Part shown: positions 25,826 through 31,732 of the stretch, piece after piece
Numbering within the stretch: the first letter of the stretch is position 1
Layout of the letters: each line of letters opens with the position of its first letter
DNA from: a virus
Strand: one strand, 5' to 3'
Length of the DNA: 33,440 nt
Virus record (IMG/VR): IMGVR_UViG_3300045970_000106
Coordinates: 1 to 33,440 of that record
Translations under genes and position numbers: made by a program
Notes under the pieces: model-generated
The model's database searches: none
What the model saw: the letters and a program-made list of their open reading frames with translations, nothing else
What the model was told of the DNA's origin: nothing

Positions 25826-26269
25826 ATGACATTCAACGACACAACATTCATTATCTCAATCTTCTTTCTTCCCATCTGGTTAGTCTGGGAGCTTGTCGTT
25901 CTACTGTGGCTTCGTCCTAGAGGCGTGGTAATCGACGGACATCTGCCAGGCACAATCTCGATGATTATGCAGCAACGTGCTTATCAGATCAACGTTATCC
26001 CGTTCTTCTGGGCTTCGATGACTGCTCACTGGTGGTTCAACTGGATGCGTGTTTCAACGTGGAGCACACCAATTCCAGCAATAGTGTTCTGGGTTATTCT
26101 GGCGTCAATTCTTGCTTCTGACGTCTGGTTATGGAATGTGGCGTATCAACAACTTCCAGAATGGGCCAAGGTCTTTAGGGCTCCGATGGTTCAATCACTT
26201 CTAGGGTTTGTTTTGGCCTACACTCTCTTTCCACAGGAAGCACTTAAGGGTGGGTGGCGCTGGTGGTAA
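25826..26269 (+). CDS. Four-helix membrane protein of unknown function
   Basis: A 147-residue integral membrane protein. Four hydrophobic stretches are visible: residues about 8-30 (FIISIFFLPIWLVWELVVLL), 55-75 (INVIPFFWASMTAHWWFNW), 82-106 (IPAIVFWVILASILASDVWL) and 120-138 (MVQSLLGFVLAYTLF). It is rich in tryptophan and ends in GGWRWW. AAGGAA lies a few bases before the ATG. It closes the fibre island and precedes the second homing endonuclease gene. A role in lysis or in the host membrane (holin-like, or altering the envelope during infection) is possible. Nothing in the sequence decides between these, and no endolysin gene is visible nearby. Confidence 0.75.
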   Translation: MTFNDTTFIISIFFLPIWLVWELVVLLWLRPRGVVIDGHLPGTISMIMQQRAYQINVIPFFWASMTAHWWFNWMRVSTWSTPIPAIVFWVILASILASDVWLWNVAYQQLPEWAKVFRAPMVQSLLGFVLAYTLFPQEALKGGWRWW

Positions 26270-26276
26270 TTGATAT

Positions 26277-26317
26277 CATCTAGAGGTTTATTGAAAAAGT
26301 TCTAACGGGACTGAAAA
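26277..26317 (+). repeat. Left boundary repeat of GIY-YIG insertion 2
   Basis: CATCTAG at 26277-26283, and AACGG followed by GACTGAAAA at 26304-26317, recur in the same order at 26806-26859 just before the tail tube gene. The second GIY-YIG gene lies between the copies. The internal part differs in length and sequence, so the match is two short blocks and not a continuous repeat. Confidence 0.45.
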
Positions 26318-26324
26318 GGTTCTA
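26291..26324 (+). repeat. Two 14-base direct repeats 20 bases apart
   Basis: TTGAAAAAGTTCTA at 26291-26304 and CTGAAAAGGTTCTA at 26311-26324 agree at 12 of 14 positions. They lie in the short leader between the membrane protein gene and the GIY-YIG gene. This could be a protein-binding site or leftover duplication from insertion. Confidence 0.4.
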
Positions 26325-26341
26325 GGTTTCTTACTTACTCC

Positions 26342-26812
26342 ATGGGGTGCATTTACCATGTATTTGATGTTGTAAGAGGAATGTCCTATGTCGGGCAAAC
26401 TATAAAGACGCTGAAGCATCGTAAAGGTGCTCATCTTGGACTAGGAAAAAATACTCCATTCCACAATGCGCTTAGAAACCGCACAAGTGATTTTGTGTGG
26501 ACAACTCTTTTTTCATCAAATGATACAGAAGAACTTGATGCTGCTGAAATGTATTGGGGTAAGTTCTTTGATTGTCTATGGCCAACCGGTTATTGCCTTG
26601 TTATAGGAAGCGCAAATGGCAAGATGTCAGAAGAAACAAAGAACAAAATACGACGTTCAAAGACAGGCAAAAAGCTAAGCATTTCAACAAGACTAAGCAT
26701 TTCAAAAGGCAGGACAGGTCAAAAGCATTCTGATGAAACAAGAAAAAAGATGTCATTAGCCCTTCGTGCAAGAAATGCCAGGATAAGACAAACAACTGAG
26801 GCAAACATCTAG
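26342..26812 (+). CDS. GIY-YIG homing endonuclease with NUMOD3 repeats
   Basis: Second free-standing GIY-YIG endonuclease, 156 residues. The GIY part is CIYHVFDVVRG at residues 3-13 and the YIG part is SYVGQT at 15-20. The catalytic arginine is probably in KTLKHRKGAH, and DAAEMYWGKFFD near residue 66 carries the glutamate. The C-terminal half is NUMOD3-like: MSEETKNKIRRSKTGK and HSDETRKKMSLALRAR, both basic DNA-contacting repeats. It lacks the helix-turn-helix tail of the first copy and the two proteins differ considerably, so they are not a recent duplication. No strong Shine-Dalgarno precedes the ATG, consistent with low expression. It sits just before the tail tube gene, as the first sits before a neck gene. 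Confidence 0.88.
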   Translation: MGCIYHVFDVVRGMSYVGQTIKTLKHRKGAHLGLGKNTPFHNALRNRTSDFVWTTLFSSNDTEELDAAEMYWGKFFDCLWPTGYCLVIGSANGKMSEETKNKIRRSKTGKKLSISTRLSISKGRTGQKHSDETRKKMSLALRARNARIRQTTEANI

Positions 26813-26859
26813 GTATTCCAGAAGGGCCCGAATGCCCGCCTAAACGGAGAGACTGAAAA
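26806..26859 (+). repeat. Right boundary repeat of GIY-YIG insertion 2
   Basis: CATCTAG at 26806-26812 forms the end of the endonuclease gene. AACGG (26843-26847) and GACTGAAAA (26851-26859) lie immediately before the tube ATG. This copy has an added AG that completes the Shine-Dalgarno GGAGAG for the tube gene. The left copy at 26277-26317 lacks it. Confidence 0.45.
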
Positions 26860-27348
26860 ATGGCCGAGACACTAGAAGTTGGTTCACTGCTCGCAAACAC
26901 GTATGAGCCTAAGAGGAAGTTCCGGTGGATCCTGCAGATCAGGGGCATCGACGCTTACACGCTCAAGACTGCAGCACGCCCGCAGCTCACTTTTGATGAA
27001 GTCGTAATGGATTACATCAATACCAAGAGATACGTCTCTGGCAAGCAAACGTGGGGTCCTATCGCCATCACGACACACGACCCGATTGCTCCGTCAGCAG
27101 CTCAGAAGGTAATGGACTGGGTTCGCTTGAACTACGAGCCTCTAACTGGCAGAATGGGTTATGCTACATTCTACAAGCAAGACATCGTCCTCAAGCTTCT
27201 TGACCCACAGGGCACCGTGGTTGAGTATTGGGACATCATTGGTGCATGGCCTCAGGACGTCAATTTCGGTGACCTTGACTACGCAACCTCTGACAACAGC
27301 GAAATTTCATTCACTCTCCGCTTCGATAACGCGATCCTCCAGTATTGA
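26860..27348 (+). CDS. Tail tube protein (T4 gp19-like)
   Basis: Major tail tube subunit, which stacks as hexameric rings inside the sheath to form the channel for DNA. Length (162 residues) equals that of T4 gp19 (163). Family features include an N-terminal segment with YEPKRKFRWILQI, the strand-turn AARPQLTFDEVVMDYINTKRY, the loop VSGKQTWGPIAIT, and helix QKVMDWVRLNYEPLTGR followed by the closing strands IVLKLLDPQGTVVEYW and PQDVNFGDLDYAT. GGAGAG stands 8 bases before the ATG. In T4 and most relatives the tube gene follows the sheath directly. Here they are separated by the fibre island, the membrane gene and an endonuclease gene. Confidence 0.93.
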   Translation: MAETLEVGSLLANTYEPKRKFRWILQIRGIDAYTLKTAARPQLTFDEVVMDYINTKRYVSGKQTWGPIAITTHDPIAPSAAQKVMDWVRLNYEPLTGRMGYATFYKQDIVLKLLDPQGTVVEYWDIIGAWPQDVNFGDLDYATSDNSEISFTLRFDNAILQY

Positions 27349-27367
27349 GAAAGAAAGGTAGAAACAC

Positions 27368-27547
27368 ATGGAACCAGGAACAGTCGTAGCTCCCTTAGTA
27401 AAGGCTTTTGAAGAAACTCGTTCTCCTCTAGAATACACAGTCTTTTTTGGTGTCGTTGCTGTATTGTTCGTAGGCGTTTTCTTGTTCGGAAAATTCATTC
27501 TCCCGTTACTAAATAAGGCTCGAAAGACAGAAGAAAAACCAAAGTGA
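27368..27547 (+). CDS. Small single-TM protein
   Basis: A 59-residue protein starting at the ATG preceded by AAAGGTAG and ending in TGA. Residues 1-21 are moderately acidic (MEPGTVVAPLVKAFEETR). Residues about 23-45 form one hydrophobic helix (YTVFFGVVAVLFVGVFLFG), and the tail is basic (LLNKARKTEEKPK), suggesting an N-out, C-in orientation. It lies 19 bases after the tube gene and 33 bases before a terminator-like hairpin, so it is probably the last gene of the tube transcript. A small membrane protein of this type could be a holin, spanin-like or accessory factor. No decisive motif is seen. Confidence 0.65.
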   Translation: MEPGTVVAPLVKAFEETRSPLEYTVFFGVVAVLFVGVFLFGKFILPLLNKARKTEEKPK

Positions 27548-27580
27548 AATAGACAACCACAAAACTGTCAGTGCATAATA

Positions 27581-27620
27581 GCCTCCGTGATCTCTACTTA
27601 GTCACGGAGGCATTTCTTTT
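27581..27620 (+). terminator. Intrinsic terminator-like hairpin
   Basis: GCCTCCGTGA (27581-27590) pairs perfectly with TCACGGAGGC (27602-27611) around an 11-base loop, followed by ATTTCTTTT. It ends the tube and small membrane protein transcript. The right arm contains the Shine-Dalgarno of the following endonuclease gene. Confidence 0.8.
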
Positions 27621-27623
27621 GTG
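27606..27623 (+). promoter_or_regulatory. Shine-Dalgarno of the HNH gene, hidden in the terminator stem
   Basis: GGAGG at 27606-27610 is the only plausible ribosome site for the GTG start at 27621, with 10 bases between them. It forms part of the right arm of the hairpin. When the hairpin forms, the ribosome site is paired, so translation from read-through transcripts should be low. Confidence 0.6.
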
Positions 27624-28016
27624 AAGTTGATTACATGCCCAAACTGCAATACTCAAGTCAATAGACCTGCAAAGCATGCTCGTTTTTGTTCTGAAAAATG
27701 CAAACTTGAAAAGCGTAGTTCAAGACGCAGAGTTAGACAGCTACGAGACAGATACGGTCTTAGCATAGACTTGTACAACGACATGTTAAGAAAACAAGAG
27801 TGCTGTTGTGCTGTGTGCAGAGTGGAAGATCCAGGTGGTCATGGGTCTGGTAAGAAACAGGGCTGGCATGTTGATCATGATCACACAACAGGAAAAGTTA
27901 GAGGGTTATTGTGTTATAAGTGCAATCACGCGCAAGGATTGTTGATAACGGTGGAGATAGCAACAAGATTAGTTGATTATCTTCGCCATCACCAGAAAGA
28001 AGGAACACATGTCTGA
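27621..28016 (+). CDS. Endonuclease VII-type HNH endonuclease
   Basis: A 131-residue zinc-binding His-Me finger nuclease related to T4 recombination endonuclease VII. Residues 6-28 hold a CxxC...CxxxC zinc motif (CPNC, CSEKC). The endonuclease VII core follows: RYGLSIDLYNDMLRKQ, then CAVC near 63-66, then GWHVDHDHTTGKVRGLLC with the HVDHDH catalytic stretch, and CYKCNHAQGLL completing the zinc site. T4 endonuclease VII resolves branched DNA during packaging, but short copies like this, scattered between structural genes, usually behave as homing-type nucleases. The start is GTG directly after a terminator hairpin. The end overlaps the next gene by 8 bases, so it reads into the ribosome site of the gp26-like gene. 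Which role applies cannot be decided here; context favours a mobile nuclease. Confidence 0.88.
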   Translation: MKLITCPNCNTQVNRPAKHARFCSEKCKLEKRSSRRRVRQLRDRYGLSIDLYNDMLRKQECCCAVCRVEDPGGHGSGKKQGWHVDHDHTTGKVRGLLCYKCNHAQGLLITVEIATRLVDYLRHHQKEGTHV

Positions 28017-28815
28017 TCAACCTATTTCACTAAGCAAAGTTTCAAGCGTTACACCGCAGGAAATGCAGGTCCCAACTGACATCGTTCCACTTCCGTCGCA
28101 GGGCAGAGTGTATCCACCAGGAACACCACTCGCGGGAAAGCAGGGAATAGACATCAAGTCAATGACGGCAAAGGACGAAGACATTCTAACGTCTCGTGCT
28201 CTTGTGCGTTCTGGCAGAGTTATCAGCAGTCTTCTGCGCAGTTGCATCATTGACAAGACAATCGACCCTGAAAAGATGCTTGTCGGCGACAGAAACTCAG
28301 CACTAATCGGCATCAGGATCACTGGCTACGGGCCAGGTTATCCGATCAAGATTGAGTGCCCAGAGTGTGAAGCAGAGGTCAAGAAGGAAGTTGATCTGAC
28401 ATCGATGCCAATCAAGCCATTCCCAGAAGATCTTGTCTTCGAGGACGGTAAGAATGCATTCACATTCAATCTCCCAGTTAGCAAGAAAGTTGCAGTGTTC
28501 AAGCTTCTAACTGGTGAGGAAGAGCACGAGCTTATGCAGTCTATCGCTCGTGGTCGCAAGACGAATGTCGGTGAAGAACTTGTGACAGGTCGCCTCAAGA
28601 TGCAGGTCATCGAGTTATCTGGCGAGAAGGATCCTCAGAAGCTGGCCGGCATTATCCGCAATCTTCCCGCTCGTGACAGCAGAGAGCTGCGTAAATACAT
28701 CGACAAGATCACGCCGGGAATAGAGCTGAAGACACCATTCACCTGTGAAGTCTGCTCATTCCAGGGGGAGGTCGAAGTGCCACTAGGCACAGACTTCTTT
28801 TGGCCTGAAACCTGA
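28009..28815 (+). CDS. Baseplate / tail assembly protein (T4 gp26-like)
   Basis: Predicted baseplate-hub or tape-measure assembly factor of the T4 baseplate protein family. The family pattern is clear: VPLPSQGRVYPPGTPLAG, KSMTAKDEDILTSRALVRSG, LLRSCIIDKTIDPEKMLVGD, IGIRITGYGPGYPIKIECPEC. Two CxxC pairs (Cys117/120 and Cys246/249) form a probable zinc ribbon around a helical insert. The ATG at 28009 is chosen because GAAGGAA precedes it and homologues begin near there. An ATG 36 bases upstream would add 12 residues from within the HNH gene. The reading frame ends in DFFWPET just as a second frame carrying the expected C-terminal helices opens, so the 268-residue product may be the short form of a frameshifted pair. 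The gene lies between tube and tape measure, where tail assembly chaperones are usual. Confidence 0.8.
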   Translation: MSDQPISLSKVSSVTPQEMQVPTDIVPLPSQGRVYPPGTPLAGKQGIDIKSMTAKDEDILTSRALVRSGRVISSLLRSCIIDKTIDPEKMLVGDRNSALIGIRITGYGPGYPIKIECPECEAEVKKEVDLTSMPIKPFPEDLVFEDGKNAFTFNLPVSKKVAVFKLLTGEEEHELMQSIARGRKTNVGEELVTGRLKMQVIELSGEKDPQKLAGIIRNLPARDSRELRKYIDKITPGIELKTPFTCEVCSFQGEVEVPLGTDFFWPET

Positions 28816-28999
28816 AGATAAGAAATATATCCTCGAGGAACTCTTCTTGCTTACGGAGTATTGTCACATCTCATGGACTGAGGCGTGGCTTATTCCTATT
28901 GAATACAGGAAGTGGCTCATAAACCGCAAGCAAGAAGAGAACAAGAGGATCAAGGAAGCTAATGAGAAGGCCAAGAAGGCTAAACCTGGCAAGCATTAA
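28787..28999 (+). CDS. +1-frame C-terminal extension of the gp26-like protein
   Basis: An open frame shifted +1 from the gp26-like gene. From about 28802 it reads GLKPEDKKYILEELFLLTEY, then CHISWTEAWLIPIEYRKWLI, then a Lys/Glu-rich helix ending in KPGKH. A helix followed by a W-x-E-x-[WY]-x-x-P-x-x-x-R-x-W motif is characteristic of the C-terminal part of this baseplate/chaperone family. No ATG, GTG or TTG start with a ribosome site lies at its beginning, so a frameshift fusion of about 329 residues (264 plus 65) is the best explanation. Gene pairs fused by frameshift just before the tape measure gene are a conserved trait of tailed phages, and phage SPP1 uses a +1 shift. A CTG start or a sequencing error is possible. 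The stop overlaps the stop of the convergent minus-strand gene. Confidence 0.65.
   Translation, partial: AQTSFGLKPEDKKYILEELFLLTEYCHISWTEAWLIPIEYRKWLINRKQEENKRIKEANEKAKKAKPGKH
28795..28804 (+). other. Candidate +1 ribosomal frameshift site (UUC UUU U GGC)
   Basis: In the gp26-like frame the codons are TTC TTT TGG CCT GAA ACC TGA. A tRNA-Phe on UUU (28798-28800) can slide one base to UUU (28799-28801) with perfect pairing. Reading then continues GGC CTG AAA in the frame of the downstream extension. The upstream stop in the new frame (TAG at 28784) and the zero-frame TGA at 28813 confine the shift to 28787-28812. Confidence 0.55.
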
Positions 29000-29397
29000 C
29001 GCTTCATGAAGTAGCTAGCAAGAACGACCATAACAGCCATCCCGCAAATCCAAAGAACACCAGCAAGAATGGCAGTTCCAGCGATGTTTTCCTTTTGTGG
29101 TTCAGCGAATAGCCAGGCTGGCCAGTTCTCAGGATGCTTATCACGATCATCTGTGATGATAATGTTGGCTTTTCTGATGTGCTTACCATACTTCTCATAC
29201 TGAGCCCATCCTCCCTCTGGAACCTGCCCACGTCGGAGATTTCCCCTAAGTTCCTTAAACAACTCCTCTTCCTCCTCTGTTGGAAGAACTGCTGTGAAAA
29301 TCATGGTGCCGGCTCTCTCAGCAAAATCCTTTGCGAGATAGACGTTTATTGCATCATTTGCTGTCCAGTCACTCAACTTTTTGTTTAATAGTCCCAT
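28996..29397 (-). CDS. Minus-strand tail-anchored membrane protein
   Basis: A 133-residue protein and the only convincing minus-strand gene. The soluble part (residues 1-105) is charged and helical (LSDWTANDAINVYLAKDFAE; TEEEEELFKELRGNLRRGQ), then NIIITDDRDKHPENWPAWLF. One C-terminal hydrophobic helix follows (AGTAILAGVLWICGMAVMVV) ending in ASYFMKR, the layout of a tail-anchored protein with its domain in the cytoplasm. The sequence does not mirror a plus-strand gene, since this stretch has no good plus-strand coding frame. It converges on the gp26-like extension, with the two stop codons sharing TTAA. A perfect TATAAT lies 6 bases upstream of its ATG, with no Shine-Dalgarno. Function is unknown; it could be a lysis or envelope factor with its own timing. 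Confidence 0.6.
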   Translation of the reverse strand: MGLLNKKLSDWTANDAINVYLAKDFAERAGTMIFTAVLPTEEEEELFKELRGNLRRGQVPEGGWAQYEKYGKHIRKANIIITDDRDKHPENWPAWLFAEPQKENIAGTAILAGVLWICGMAVMVVLASYFMKR

Positions 29398-29403
29398 AGA
29401 TTT

Positions 29404-29426
29404 ATTATACTACAGAATACATCTAG
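29404..29426 (-). promoter_or_regulatory. Minus-strand promoter (TATAAT) for the tail-anchored gene
   Basis: Reading leftward, TATAAT occupies 29409-29404. A weak -35-like TTTCAA begins 17 bases upstream of it, just outside this span. Transcription would begin at or next to the ATG at 29397, giving a leaderless mRNA. A plus-strand TATACT at 29406-29411 overlaps it, so the site could be bidirectional. Confidence 0.4.
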
Positions 29427-29458
29427 TTGAAACTTCAATGGTAAGGGTATTTAGATTT

Positions 29459-31732
29459 ATGGCCGGCAAGAATAGTAAAAAACAACAGAAAGCTCTTGAA
29501 GCTCAGCAAGCTAAAGGTGCAGATTGGGCAGGTGCAATTGAACGTGAGCTTTCGCAAAAAAGCATGGATAAGCTTGACGCTAGTCTCAACGTCCATATGG
29601 GCTCGCTTTCAAGATACAATGCCTTGTCACTTGTTGAGAACGAGATTTCTGAAAAGCGTATTAAGAAACTTCAAAAACTTAAAAAGGCTGTTGAAGAAGA
29701 GATTAAACTAAATGAAAAGCTTTTTAGGCAAGGCGAAGAAAAAGAAGCATTGATGAAAAAACAAAATGACAAGCTCGAGTATTATAATGAATTGCTTGAA
29801 GAAGAAAAAGATAGAACAGAGATAAATCTGCGTAACTTGAGAAAGTATGGCGTCGCAACAATGGCGCAAATTACTGCAAAAAAGTTGCTTGGGAAATCAT
29901 ACGACGCTGTATTGATGGCCGCAGAAGCATATAAATTTATTTTGAAGAAGCTTATTCAGGTCCACGAACGCGTATTCAAGTGGCAAAATCAAATACAGGC
30001 AAGCCTATCAACTTTGGCAAAACGCTTTGGTTCGACAACCGATGCTATAGTTGAGATGCGAGATGAAGGGCTTAAGCAGTTGATGGACACAAATGGTCTC
30101 GGTGGTTTGGGGATGAGCCTTGAAGACATAACTGCTGGCCTCGGCGATTTTGCTGAGGCGATGGTGTGGACAAACAGGACGACACAACAGCAAGCAGCAG
30201 AGATGATTAAGTGGGGAACAGGCGTTCACATGAACGCTCAACAAGTTGGTGAGTTAACAAAAGCAATGATGCAGCAAGGCCAAACGCTGCAAGATGTCAA
30301 AGATTACATGTTCGACTTGGCAAAGCAGGCAAAACTTGCAGGTGTAAGCACGACTGCGCTGTCAAAACAATTCCAGGGTGCGGGTAAGGCTCTGTTTGAG
30401 TTGTCTGGTCCGTCAGCTCGTAAGCAACTTGTTGCAACAGCCAGAGAGCTCGCTAAAATAGGAACGGGTCTCGATAAACTTGCTGGGTTTATCGATATGA
30501 CAATGAGCTTCGACCAGACAGTCGAGAGTATGGCAAAGTTAAATACTGCATTTGGAACGCACATAAACGCGATGGACATGTTTATGGAGCAGGATCCGTC
30601 TAAGCAATTCGACAAGATAACAGATGCTCTACTAAACCAGGGTAAGTCCCTTGATGGTCTTTCGCGTTCAGAGAAAAAGTATTTGATGGATGTGACAAAG
30701 ATGGACGCTGAAACAATCGACGCGATGCTCAATCGTAAGAACATGACAGACGCTGAACGTGATAGTCTTGATAAGATGGCTCAACTGTCTGCGAATAAGC
30801 TAAAGTCAGAAAAGGATTATGAAAAGTCGTTGATGCGTTCTAAATCAATGCTTATTGCTGAGCAGGCTGTTACTGCGAACATCAATAACATGCTTACTAA
30901 GGGCATGGTACCATTCTACGATGGGTTTGCAAAGGGTGGAGGTCTTCTTGGTGGAGCTGAGATGTTTAATAGCTACGTAGAAAACTGGACAAAAAAGATA
31001 AACTCATTCGGTGAAAAGCTTGGACAGGCTGGACTTGGCGGCTACATGCTAAACATAGGCAGAACGTTTGGTCACATGTGGGATGTCATCACAGACTTTA
31101 TAACTAGTGGAGCTGTGGCAACATTCTTGTCTGGTGTGATGGCTACATTTGACGTCATAAGCGATGTCATAATGGGGGTGGTAGATTTCATAGCTCCTGT
31201 TCTAAAGCTTGCTGTATGGCTCATAGGAAAAATACTGCAAGTAATAAATCCAATACTGAAGCTTGTAAGCGCTGCTATTAAGTTCCTTGGCGGTGCAGCT
31301 GGCGCTACGATGGACTTTGTCGGCGACGCAATATTTGATCCAGCGAATGCAGAGAAAAATCTACAAAATAAAGCGTCAGAAGGATTTAGCCAATTTGCTG
31401 ACGGCGTGTCAAATTCATTTGGTGGTGCTGCTAGCGCAATTGATGGCAAAGATCGCACTTCTAAAAACATCTCTGACGCCATGGTCATTGTTCCGACGCC
31501 TCACGCACAAGGCGGCCCAGTTGCAGCAAGCAGTCCATACCTTGTCGGTGAGCAAGGTCCAGAACTATTCACACCATCATCTTCAGGAAACATCACACCC
31601 GCAGCACAGACTGCCAAGATGATGGGCGGTGGTGGAAGCAGCGAGATGGCCGAAATTCATGTCCACGTAACTCTCGATAGTGAGAAGCTGCAGGACACGA
31701 TGTATAAGGCATCACTCAGGAGACATCAGTAA
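29459..31732 (+). CDS. Tail tape measure protein
   Basis: Predicted tape measure protein, setting tail length and threading through the tube. The start at 29459 (MAGKNSKKQQKALEAQ) is preferred. GTAAGGG lies about 11 bases upstream, and earlier starts at 29381 and 29438 would overlap the minus-strand gene or its promoter. Residues about 50-130 form a charged coiled coil (EKRIKKLQKLKKAVEEEIKL). The middle is helical with repeated Gln/Met/Lys. Residues about 540-630 are a hydrophobic stretch (FLSGVMATFDVISDVIMGVV; AVWLIGKILQVINPILKLV), as in many tape measures. The C-terminus has GGPVAASSPYLVGEQGPELF, a very common tape-measure motif, followed by HVHVTLDSEKL. At 757 residues and about 1.5 angstrom per residue it predicts a tail of roughly 110 nm. 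Confidence 0.92.
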   Translation: MAGKNSKKQQKALEAQQAKGADWAGAIERELSQKSMDKLDASLNVHMGSLSRYNALSLVENEISEKRIKKLQKLKKAVEEEIKLNEKLFRQGEEKEALMKKQNDKLEYYNELLEEEKDRTEINLRNLRKYGVATMAQITAKKLLGKSYDAVLMAAEAYKFILKKLIQVHERVFKWQNQIQASLSTLAKRFGSTTDAIVEMRDEGLKQLMDTNGLGGLGMSLEDITAGLGDFAEAMVWTNRTTQQQAAEMIKWGTGVHMNAQQVGELTKAMMQQGQTLQDVKDYMFDLAKQAKLAGVSTTALSKQFQGAGKALFELSGPSARKQLVATARELAKIGTGLDKLAGFIDMTMSFDQTVESMAKLNTAFGTHINAMDMFMEQDPSKQFDKITDALLNQGKSLDGLSRSEKKYLMDVTKMDAETIDAMLNRKNMTDAERDSLDKMAQLSANKLKSEKDYEKSLMRSKSMLIAEQAVTANINNMLTKGMVPFYDGFAKGGGLLGGAEMFNSYVENWTKKINSFGEKLGQAGLGGYMLNIGRTFGHMWDVITDFITSGAVATFLSGVMATFDVISDVIMGVVDFIAPVLKLAVWLIGKILQVINPILKLVSAAIKFLGGAAGATMDFVGDAIFDPANAEKNLQNKASEGFSQFADGVSNSFGGAASAIDGKDRTSKNISDAMVIVPTPHAQGGPVAASSPYLVGEQGPELFTPSSSGNITPAAQTAKMMGGGGSSEMAEIHVHVTLDSEKLQDTMYKASLRRHQ

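Noticed and set aside
29134-29388. Plus-strand frame opposite the tail-anchored protein gene
   Set aside because: Its Cys/Leu/Ile-rich product looks like the complement of the minus-strand gene, which has natural domain organisation and a promoter-like sequence.
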